From: Colletes latitarsis
Lineage: Eukaryota > Arthropoda > Insecta > Hymenoptera > Colletidae
Reading direction: 5' to 3'
DNA: 64,000 bases
Assembly: GCF_051014445.1 (NCBI RefSeq)
Contig: NC_135136.1
Coordinates: forward strand, 12,542,001 to 12,606,000
Below the pieces are notes generated by a model that did not search any database, was not told where the DNA came from, and saw nothing but the letters and a program-made list of their open reading frames with translations. The position numbers were made by a program, and so were the translations under genes. Every line of letters starts with the position of its first letter. Position 1 is the first letter of the stretch. Shown here piece by piece: positions 54,201 through 64,000 of the stretch.

Positions 54201-55616
54201 CAGTCGATTAAACCCGGTTTCGGTCAGTATTTTTGAGGGTAACGCATGTTAGGTCTAGGTTAGGCCTGGGATTTTCCCTCATCAGACACATACTTTCGCA
54301 TTCTTCACATACTTGTTGAACAGATCCGGGGTTTTTTCAGGTTTGGATCACGTAGAAATGTGGTACCACACTGAAACATTCAATTAAACCTGGAACTGAT
54401 AAATATTTTTGAGGGAATCGGATGTTAGGTCTAGGTTAGGCCTGGGATTTTCCCTCATCAGACACATACTTTCGCATTCTTCACATACTTGTTGAACGGA
54501 TCCTGGGTTTTTTCTGGTTTGGATAACGTAGTAATGTGGTACCACACTGAAACAGTCCATTAAACCTGGTTTCGATCAATATTTTAGATGATAACGCATG
54601 TTAGGTCTGGGATAGGTCTGGGATTTGCCCTCAGCAGGGTCATACTTTCGCATATTTCTCATAGTTGATGGCCAGATTCTGTGTTTTTGTCTGGTTTGGA
54701 TCACGTAGTAATGTGGTACCACACTGAAACATTCGATTAAACCTGCTATCGATCAATATTTTAGAGGATAACGCAAGTTATGTCTGGGATAGGTCTGGGA
54801 TTTGCCCTCGTCAGGCTCGTACTTTCGCAATCTTCACATACTTGTTGTACAGATCCTTGGTTTTTTTCTGGTTTGGATCACATAGTAATGTCGTACCACA
54901 CTGAAACAGTCGATTAAACCTGGTATCGATCAATATACTAGAGAATAACGCATGCTAGGTCTTGGTTAGGTCTGGGATTTGCTCTCATCAGGCTCGTACG
55001 TTCGCATATTTCTCATACTTGATGGCCAGCTACTGGGGCTTTTTCTGGTTTGGATCACGTAGTAAAGTGGTACCACACAGAAGCAGTCAACTAAACCTGG
55101 TTTCGATCAATATTTTAGAGGGTAACGCATGTTAGGTCTGGGTTAGGTCTAGGAATTGCCCTCATCAGGCTCATACTGTCGCATATTTCTCATACTTGTT
55201 AGCCAGATCCATTGCTTTTTCTGATTTGGATCATGTGGTAATGTGGTATCACACTGCAACAGTCCATGAAACCTGGTTTCGATCAGTATTTTAGAGGATA
55301 ACGCATGTTAGGGCTCGGTTAGGCCGGGGATTTGCCCTCATCAGACTCATACTTTCGCATATTTTACATACTTGTTGAACAGATCCCTGGCTTTTTCTGG
55401 TTTGGATCACGAAGTAAAGTGGTGCCACACTGAAACAGTCGATTAATCCTGGTCTCGTTCAACATTTTATAGGATAACGCCGGTTAGGACACGGTTAGGT
55501 GTGGGATTTGCCCTCATCAGGCTCATACTGTCGCATATTTCTCCTACTTGTTAGCCAGATCCATTGCTTTCTCTGGTATGGATCACGTGGTAATGTGGTA
55601 TCACACTGAAACAGTT
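48208..55616 (+). repeat. Diverged satellite monomers without a clean long HOR
   Basis: Monomers remain head-to-tail and near 176 bp, but adjacent copies differ more and constant-offset matches are short. One example is the 'gatggctagatccagggc' monomer at 49901, 50431 and 50784, spaced 530 and 353 bp. About 48.6-49.6 kb resembles type A monomers. Small indels appear that are rare to the left: a 5-base insertion near 53108 and a 2-base deletion in 'tttggacacg' near 53288. Nothing other than satellite was seen. Confidence 0.8.
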
Positions 55617-56834
55617 CATTAAACCTGGTTTCGATCAGTATTTTAGAGGATAACGCATGTTAGGGCTCGGTTAGGCCTGGGATTTGCCCTCATCAGACTC
55701 ATACTTTTGCATATTTCCAAACCTGTTGAATAGATCTCTGGCTTTTCCTGGTTTGGATCACGTAGTAAGGTGGTACCACACTGAAACAGTCCATTAAACC
55801 TGGTTTTGATCAATATTTTAGATGATAACGCATGCTAGGTCTGGGATCTGCCCTCATCAGACTCATACCTTCGCATTCTTCACATGCTTGTTGAACAGAT
55901 CCTGGGTTTTTCTGGTTTGGATCACGTAGTAATGTGGTACCACACTGTAACATTCAATTAATCCTGGTTTCGTTCAACATTTTATAGGATAACGCCGGTT
56001 AGGACACGGTTAGGTGTGGGATTTGCCCTCATCAGGCTCATACTGTCGCATGTTTCTCATACTTGTTAGCCAGATCCGTTGCTTTTTCTGGTTTGGATCA
56101 CGTAGTAAGGTGGTACCACACTGAAACAGTCCATTAAACCTGGTTTTGATCAGTATTTTAAATGATAACGCATGTTAGGTCTGGGATAGGTCTGGGATCT
56201 GCCCTCATCAGACTCATACCTTCGCATTCTTCACATGCTTGTTGAACAGATCCTGGGTTTTTCTGGTTTGGATCACGTAGTAATGTGGTACCACACTGAA
56301 ACAGTCAATTATACCTGGTCTCGATCAATATTTTAGAGGATAGCGCATGTTAGATCTGGGTTAGGTGCAGGATTTGCCCGCATCAGGCTCATACTTTCGC
56401 ATATTTCTCATACTTGTTGGCCAGATCCAGGGCTTTTTCTGGTTTGGATCACGTAGTAATGTGGTACCACTCTGAAACAGTCGATTAAACCTGGTTTCGA
56501 TCAATATTTTAGATGATAACGCATGTTAGGTCTGGGTTAGGGCTAGGATTTGCCCACATCAGACACATACTTTCGCATTCTTCACATACTTGTTGAACAG
56601 ATCCTGGGTTTTTTCTGGTTTGGATCACGTAGTAATGTGGTACCACACTGAAACAGTCCATTAAACCTGGTTTCGATCAATATTTTAGAGAATAACGCAT
56701 GTTAGGTCATGCTTAGGTCTGGGATTTGCTATCATCAGGCTCGTACTATCGCATATTTCTCATACTTGATGGCCAGATTCTGGGCTTTTTCTAATTTGGA
56801 TCCTGTAGTAATGTGGTACCACACTGAAACAGTC
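55617..56834 (+). repeat. About 1218-bp HOR, copy 1 (7 monomers)
   Basis: Seven monomers with net shortening (7 x 176 = 1232). Anchors are 'tagggctcgg' at 55661 paired with 56879 and 'cgccggtt' at 55994 paired with 57211. One cause of the shortening is visible: near 55838 one copy of the internal 11-bp 'aggtctgggat' duplication is missing, leaving 'aggtctgggatctgcc'. Another is a compressed 'catatttccaaacctg' near 55711. Boundaries are approximate. Confidence 0.75.
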
Positions 56835-58050
56835 CATTAAACCTGGTTTCGATCAATATTTTAGAGGATAACGCATGTTAGGGCTCGGTTAGGCCTGGGA
56901 TTTGCCCTCATCAGACTCATACTTTTGCATATTTACAAACCTGTTGAACAGATCCCTGGCTTTTCCTGGTTTGGATCACGTAGTAAGGTGGTACCACACT
57001 GAAACAGTCCATTAAACCTGGTTTTGATCAATATTTTAGATGATAACGCATGTTAGGTCTGGGATCTGCCCTCATCAGACTCATACCTTCGCATTCTTCA
57101 CATGCTTGTTGAACAGATCCTGGGTTTTTCTGGTTTGGATCACGTAGTAATGTGGTACCACACTGAAACATTCAATTAATCCTGGTCTCGTTCAACATTT
57201 TATAGGATAACGCCGGTTAGGACACGGTTAGGTGTGGGATTTGCCCTCATCAGACTCATACTGTCGCATGTTTCTCATACTTGTTAGCCAGATCCGTTGC
57301 TTTTTCTGGTTTGGATCACGTAGTAAGGTGGTACCACACTGAAACAGTCCATTAAACCTGGTTTTGATCAGTATTTTAAATGATAACGAATGTTAGGTCT
57401 GGGATAGGTCTGGGATCTGCCCTCATCAGACTCATACCTTCGCATTCTTCACATGCTTGTTGAACAGATCCTGGGTTTTTCTGGTTTGGATAACGTAGTA
57501 ATGTGGTACCACACTGAAACAGTCAATTATACCTGGTCTCGATCAATATTTTAGAGGATAGCGCATGTTAGATCTGGGTTAGGTGCAGGATTTGCCCGCA
57601 TCAGGCTCATACTTTCGCATATTTCTCATACTTGTTGGCCAGATCCTGGGCTTTTTCTGGCTTGGATCACGTAGTAATGTGGTACCACTCTGAAACAGTC
57701 GATTAAACCTGGTTTCGATCAATATTTTAGATGATAACGCATGTTAGGTCTGGGTTAGGGCTAGGATTTGCCCACATCAGACACATACTTTCGCATTCTT
57801 CACATACTTGTTGAACAGATCCTGGGTTTTTTCAGGTTTGGATCACGTAGTAATGTGGTACCACACTGAAACGGTCCATTAAACCTGGTTTCGATCAATA
57901 TTTTAGAGAATAACGCAAGTTAGGTCATGCTTAGGTCTGGGATTTGCTATCATCAGGCTCGTACTATCGCATATTTCTCATACTTGATGGCCAGATTCTG
58001 GGCTTTTTCTAGTTTGGATCCTGTAGTAATGTGGTACCACACTGAAACAG
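56835..58050 (+). repeat. About 1218-bp HOR, copy 2 (7 monomers)
   Basis: Repeats copy 1 with scattered substitutions, for example 'catatttacaaacctg' near 56927 against 'catatttccaaacctg'. The 11-bp loss recurs near 57056, so it predates the duplication. The final monomer differs: 'ctagtttggatcctg' here, against 'ctaatttggatcctg' in copy 1. Copies differ more than those in the left half of the window. Confidence 0.74.
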
Positions 58051-61000
58051 TCCATTTAACCTGGTTTCGATCAATATTATAAAGGATAACGCATGTTATG
58101 TCTAGGTTAGGCCTGGGATTTGCCCTCATCAGACACATACTTTCGCATCCTCCACATACTTGTTGAACAGATCCTGGGTTTTTTCTGGATTGGAACACGT
58201 AGTAATGTGGTACCACACTGAAACATTCAATTAAACCTGGTATCCGTCAATATTTTAGAGGACAACGCAAGTTAGGCCTGGTATAGGTCTGGGATTTGCC
58301 CTCATCAGGGTCATATTTTCGCGTTCTTCACATACTTGTTGAACAGATCCTGGGTATTTTTCTGGTTTGGATCAGGTAGTAATGTGGTACCCCACTGAAA
58401 CAGTCGATTAAACCTGGTTTCGATCAATATTTTTGAGGATAACGCATGTTAGGTCTAGGTTAGGCCCGGGATTTGCTCACATCAGGGTCATATTTCCGCG
58501 ATCTTCACATACTTGTTTAACAGATCCTGGGATTTTTCAGGATTGGATCACGTAGTAATGTGGTACCACACTGAAACAGTCCACTAAACCAGGTTTCGAT
58601 CAATATTTATGAGGATAACGCATGTTAGGTCTGGATAAGGTCTGGGATTTGCTCTCATCAGGCTCATACTGTCGCATATTTCTCATACTTGTTAGCCAGA
58701 TCCATTGCTTTTTCTGGTTTGGAGCACGTGGTAATGTGGTATCACACTGAAACAGTCCATGAAACCTGGTTCCGACCAATATTTTAGAGGATAACGCATG
58801 TTATGTCTGGGGAAATGTCTGGGATTAACCCTCGTCAGGCTCGTGCTTTCGCATTCTTCACATACTTGTTGAACAGATCCTGGGTTATTTCTGGTTTGGA
58901 TCAGGTAGTAATGTGGTTCCACACTGAAACAGCCGATTAAACCTGGACACGATCAACAATTTAGAGGATAACGCCGGTTAGGACTCGGTTAGGTGTGGGA
59001 TTTGCCCTCATCGGGCTCATACTTTCGCATATTTCTCATACCTGTTGGCCAGATACGTTGCTTTTTCTGGATTGGATCACATACTGAAGTGGTACCACAC
59101 TGAAACAGTCAATTATACCTGGTCTCGATCAATATTTTAGAGGATAACGCATGTTAGGTCTGGGTTAGGTCCAGGATTTGCCCGCATCAGGCTCATACTT
59201 TCGCATATTTCTCATACTTGGTGGCCAGATCCTGGGTTTTTTTCTGGTCTGCATCACGTAGTAATGTTGTACCACACTGAAACAGTCCATTAAACCTGGT
59301 TTCGATCAATATTCTAGAGAATAACGCATGTTAGGTCTTGGTTAGGTCTGGGATTTGCTCTCATCAGGCACATAGTTTCGCATATTTCTCAAACTTGTTG
59401 GCCAGATTCTGTGCTTTCACTGGGTTGGATCACGTAGTGATGTTGTACCGCCCTACAACAGTCAATTCAACCTGGTTTCGATCAATATTTTAGATGATAA
59501 CGCATGTTAGGTCTAGGTTAGGCCTGGGATTTGCCCTCATCAGACTCATACTTTCGCATTCTTCACATATTTGTTGAACAGACCCTGGGTTATTTCTGGT
59601 TTGGATCAGGTAGTAATGCGGTACCACACTGAAACAGTCGATTAAACCTGGACACGATCAACATTTTAGAGGATAACGCCGGTTAGGACTCGGTTAGGTG
59701 TGGGATTTGCCCTCATCGGGCTCATACTTTCGCATATTTCTCATACCTGTTGGCCAGATACGTTGCTTTTTCTGGATTGGATCACATACTGAAGTGGTAC
59801 CACACTGAAACAGTCAATTATACCTGGTCTCGATCAATATTTTAGAGGATAACGCATGTTAGGTCTGGGTTAGGTCCAGGATTTGCCCGCATCAGGCTCA
59901 TACCTTCGCATATTTCTCATACTTGATGGCCAGATTCTGGGCTTTCACTGGTCTGGATCACGTAGTAACGTGGTACCACACTGAAACAGTCCATTAAACC
60001 TGGTTTCGATCAATATTCTAGAGAATAACGCATGTTAGGTCTTGGTTAGGTCTGGGATTTGCTCTCATCAGGCTCGTACGTTCGCATATTTCTCAAACTT
60101 GATGGCCAGGTTCTGGGCTTTCACTGGTCTGGATCACGTAGTAACGTGGTACCACACTGAAACAGTCCATTAAACCTGGTTTCGATCAATATTTATGAGG
60201 ATAAAGCATGTTAGGTCTGGATAAGGTCTGGGATTTGCTCTCATCAGGCTCATACTGTCGCATATTTCTCATACTTGTTAGCCAGATCCATTGCTTTTTC
60301 TGGTTTGGATCACGTGGTAATGTGGTATCACACTGAAACAGTCCATGAAACCTGGTTTCGACCAATATTTTAGATGATAACGCATGTTAGGTCTGGGTTA
60401 GGGCTAGGATTTGCCCTCATCAGACACATACTTTCGCATGCTTCACATACTTGTTGAACAGATCCTGGGATTTTTCTGGTTTGGATCACGTAGTAATGTG
60501 GTACCACACTGAAACAGTCCATTAAACCTGGTTTCGATCAATATTTTAGAGAATAACGCATGTTAGGTCTTGGTTAGGTCTGGGATTTGCTATCATCAGG
60601 CTCGTACTTTCGCATATTTCTCATACTTGATGGCCAGATTCTGGGCTTTTTCTAGTTTGGATCCTGTAGTAATGTGGTACCACACTGAAACAGTCCATTT
60701 AACCTGGTTTCGATCAATATTATAGAGGATAACGCATGTTATGTCTCGGTTAGGCCTGGGATTTGCCCTCATCAGACACATACTTTCGCATTCTCCACAT
60801 ACTTGTTGAACAGGTCCTGGGTTTTTTCAGGTTTGGATCACGTAGTAATGTGGTACCACACTGAAACATTCAATTAAACCTGGTCTTGATAAATATTTTA
60901 GAGGATAGCGCATGTTAGGTCTGGGTTAGGTCTAGGATTTGCCCTCATCAGGCTCATACTTTCGCATATTTCTCATACTTGACGGCTAGATCCAGGGCTT

Positions 61001-64000
61001 TTTCTGGTTTGGATCCTGTAGTAATGTGGTACCACACTGAAACAGTCCATTTAACCTGGTTTCGATCAATATTATAGAGGATAACGCATGTTATGTCTAG
61101 GTTAGGCCTGGGATTTGCCCTCATCAGACACATACTTTCGCATCCTCCACATACTTGTTGAACAGATCCTCGGTTTTTTCTGGATTGGAACACGTAGTAA
61201 TGTGGTACCACACTGAAACATTCAATTAAACCTTGTTTCCATCAATATTTTAGAGGACAACGCAAGTTAGGCCTGGTATAGGTCTGGGATTTGCCCTCAT
61301 CAGGGTCATATTTTCGCGTTCTTCACATACTTGTTGAACAGATCCTGGGTATTTTTCTGGTTTGGATCAGGTAGTAATGTGGTACCCCACTGAAACAGTC
61401 GATTAAACCTGGTTTCTATCAATATTTTAGAGGATAACGCAAGTTAGGTCTGGTATAGGTCTGGGATTTGCCCTCATCAGGGTCATATTTTCGCGTTCTT
61501 CACATACTTGTTGAACATATCCTGAGTATTTTTCTGGTTTGGATCAGGTAGTAATGTGGTACCACACTGAAACAGTCGATTAATCCTGGTCTCGTTCAAC
61601 ATTTTACAGGATAACGCCGGTTAGGACACGGTTAGGTGTGGGATTTGCCCTCATCAGGCTCATACTGTCGCATATTTCTCATACTTGTTAGACAGATCCA
61701 TTGCTTTTTCTGGTTTGGAGCACGCGGTAATGTGGTATCACACTGAAACAGTCCATGAAACCTGGTTTCGATCAATATTCTAGAGAATAACGCATGTTAG
61801 GTCTTGGTTAGGTCTGGGATTTGCTCTCATCAGGCACATAGTTTCGCATATTTCTCAAACTTGTTGGCCAGATTCTGTGCTTTCACTGGGTTGGATCACG
61901 TAGTGATGTTGTACCGCCCTATAACAGTCAATTCAACCTGGTTTCGATCAATATTTTAGATGATAACGCATGTTAGGTCTAGGTTAGGCCTGGGATTTGC
62001 CCTCATCAGACTCATACTCTCGCATTCTTCACATATTTGTTGAACAGACCCTGGGTTATTTCTGGTTTGGATCAGGTAGTAATGCGGTACCACACTGAAA
62101 CAGTCGATTAAACCTGGACACGATCAACATTTTAGAGGATCACGCAGGTTAGGACTCGGTTAGGTGTGGGATTTGCCCCCATCAGGCTCATACTTTCGCA
62201 TATTTCTCATACCTGTTGGCCAGATACGTTGCTTTTTCTGGATTGGATCACATACTGAAGTGGTACCACACTGAAACAGTCAATTATACCGGGTCTCGAT
62301 CAATATTTTAGAGGATAACGCATGTTAGGGCTGGGTTAGGTCCAGTATTTGCCCGCATCAGGCTCATACTTTCGCATATTTCTCATACTTGATGGCCAGA
62401 TTCTGGGCTTTCACTGGTCTGGATCACGTAGTAACGTGGTACCACACTGAAACAGTCCATTAAACCTGGTTTCGATCAATATTCTAGAGAATAACGCATG
62501 TTAGGTCTTGGTTAGGTCTGGGATTTACTCTCATCAGGCTCGTACGTTCGCATATTTCTCAAACTTGATGGCCAGATTCTGGGCTTTCACTGGTCTGGAT
62601 CACGTAGTAACGTGGCACCACACTGAAACAGTCCATTAAACCTGGTTTCGATCAATATTTTTGAGGATAACGCATGTTAGGTCTGGGATAGGTCTGGGAT
62701 CTGCCCTCATCAGACTCATACCTTCGCATTCTTCACATGCTTGTTGAACAGTTCCTGGGTTTTCCTGGTTTGGATCACGTAGCAATGTGGTACCACACTG
62801 AAACAGTCAATTATACCTGGTCTCGATCAATATTTTAGAGGATAGCGCATGTTAGATCTGGGTTAGGTGCAGGATTTGCCCGCATCAGGCTCATACTTTC
62901 GCATATTTCTCATACTTGTTGGCCAGGTCCAGGGCTTTTTCTGGTTTGGATCACGTAGTAATGTGGTACCACTCTGAAACAGTCGATTAAACCTGGTTTC
63001 GATGAATATTTTAGATGATAACGCATGTTAGGTCTGGGTTAGGGCTAGGGTTTGCCCTCATCAGACACATACTTTCGCATTCTTCACATACTTGTTGAAC
63101 ATATCCTGGGTTTTTTCTAGTTTGGATCACGTAGTAATGTGGTACCACACTGAAACAGTCCATTAAACCTGGTTTCGATCAATATTTTAGAGAATAACGC
63201 ATGTTAGGTCATGGTTAGTTCTGGGATTTGCTATCATCAGGCTCGTACTTTCGCATATTTCTCATACTTGATGGCCATATTCTGGGCTTTTTCTAGTTTG
63301 GATCCTGTACTAATGTGGTACCACACTGAAACAGTCCATTTAACCTGGTTTCGATCAATATTATAGAGGATAACGCATGTTATGTCTAGGTTAGGCCTGG
63401 GATTTGCCCTCATCAGACACATACTTTCGCATCCTCCACATACTTGTTGAACAGATCCTGGGTTTCTTCTGGATTGGAACACGTAGTAATGTGGTACCCC
63501 ACTGAAACAGTCGATTAAACCTGGTTTCGATCAATATTTTTGAGGATAACGCATGTTAGGTCTAGGTTAGGCCCGGGATTTGCTCACATCAGGGTCATAT
63601 TTCCGCGATCTTCACATACTTGTTTAACAGATCCTGGGTTTTTTTCTGGTTTGGATCACATAGTAATGTGGTGCCACACTGAAACAGTCGATTAAACCTG
63701 GTTTCGATCAGTATTATTGAGGGTAACGCATGTTAGGTCTAGGTTAGGCCTGGGATTTTCCCTCATCAGACACATACTTTCGCATACTTCACATACTTGT
63801 TGAACAGATCCTGGGATTTTTCAGGATTGGATCACGTAGTAATGTGGTACCACACTGAAATAGTCGATTAAACCTGGTTTCCATCAATATTTTAGAGGAT
63901 AACGCATGTTAGGTCTGGTATAGGTCTGGGATTTGCCCTCATCAGGGTCATATTTTCGCGTTCTTCACAAACTTGTTGAACAGATCCTGGGTATTTTTCT
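58051..64000 (+). repeat. Diverged satellite with local duplications (705, 2466, 2995 bp offsets)
   Basis: Several incomplete duplications overlap. The 'ggacacgatcaac' and 'ccggttaggactcgg' monomers at about 58940 recur at about 59650 (offset 705) and about 62115 (offset 2466). The block 59297 to about 60180 repeats at 61763 to about 62650. The 'aatattat' monomer at 58076 recurs at 60719, 61071 and 63360. The 'gtaccccactg' segment near 58388 recurs near 63495. The window ends inside a monomer, so the array continues to the right. Confidence 0.78.

Larger units (their letters stand above)
1..64000 (+). repeat. 176-bp monomer satellite DNA array (whole window)
   Basis: The core motif tgtggtaccacactga recurs at 71, 247, 423, 599, 775, 951, 1127 and 1303, always 176 bp apart, and the same spacing with small indels continues to the right end. 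Every monomer reads in the same direction: the 'ctga' plus 'cattaaacctgg' part always follows the palindrome on the plus strand. I found no inversion, transposon or unique DNA inside the array. No stretch over 300 bases lacks monomers. Satellites of this length and organisation typically occupy centromeres or pericentromeric heterochromatin; that role is inferred, not shown by the sequence. The species is not identifiable from this sequence, and both plant and animal satellites can look like this. Confidence 0.97.

Noticed and set aside
57953..58216. Minus-strand open frame of 87 codons and relatives at 60596, 60954 and 63237
   Set aside because: Same origin: chance open frame across two monomers of the right-hand diverged repeats, with lengths that vary with small indels.
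1..64000. Mammalian-type CENP-B box (NTTCGNNNNANNCGGGN)
   Set aside because: The recurrent TTCG sites (ttcgatcaatatt, ttcgcatatttc, ttcgcgttcttc) lack the A and CGGG at the required positions on either strand. The 'cccggtttcgat' form also fails on the reverse pattern.
1..64000. CRISPR array
   Set aside because: Repeats are head-to-tail 176-bp monomers with no unique spacers; the 'spacers' between palindromes are themselves repeated. No cas genes.
1..64000. Known satellite family such as Arabidopsis 178-bp, Brassica 176-bp or primate alpha satellite
   Set aside because: Length is similar, but the sequence does not resemble what I recall of these families. A database search is needed before naming it.

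Overview
The whole window (1-64000) is one uninterrupted tandem satellite DNA array from a eukaryotic chromosome, most likely centromeric or pericentromeric heterochromatin. I see no protein-coding gene, tRNA, rRNA, transposon, CRISPR array or other unique DNA. The basic monomer is 176 bp, about one nucleosome repeat, and roughly 364 monomers fit in the window, all in the same orientation. A reference monomer assembled by eye has 76 G+C out of 176 (43%). Most monomers carry the 12-bp perfect palindrome TGTGGTACCACA, which contains a KpnI site. The organism cannot be named from the sequence. A 176-bp satellite with long higher-order repeats fits several plant and animal lineages, and I do not recognise the monomer as a published family. 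No match to the mammalian CENP-B box pattern was seen.

Layout. (1) 1-7432: 1.93 near-identical copies of a 3855-bp, 22-monomer higher-order repeat (HOR), type A. (2) 7427-21613: three copies of a related HOR, type B, of 4560, 4032 and 5595 bp. These lengths equal 3855 plus 705, 3855 plus 177, and 3855 plus 1035 plus 705. (3) 21397-26330: a perfect-looking tandem duplication of 2467 bp (14 monomers). (4) about 26580-33530: an A-like stretch fused to a B-like unit carrying two tandem 705-bp modules. (5) about 33530-39900: a mosaic of A and B pieces with local repeats at offsets near 1940, 1588 and 2293 bp. (6) 39902 to about 48207: overlapping 9-monomer (1586 bp) and 16-monomer (2819 bp) HORs. 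(7) about 48210-55600: diverged monomers with no long clean HOR. (8) about 55617-58050: two copies of a 7-monomer, about 1218-bp HOR. (9) about 58050-64000: diverged monomers with local duplications at offsets of 705, 2466 and 2995 bp.

The array records repeated unequal exchange. Nearly every unit length is n x 176 plus small terms visible in the sequence: +1 for monomers with one extra T/A in the T-run after 'cctggg', -21 for one recurrent deletion, and -11 for loss of one copy of an internal 11-bp duplication. A four-monomer 705-bp module recurs at least nine times in different contexts. Homogenisation is strong to about 48 kb and weaker after it, so the right side may lie toward the array edge. 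The short minus-strand open frames are by-products of the repeat and are not annotated as genes. The notable content is this layered HOR architecture; I found no gene system here.
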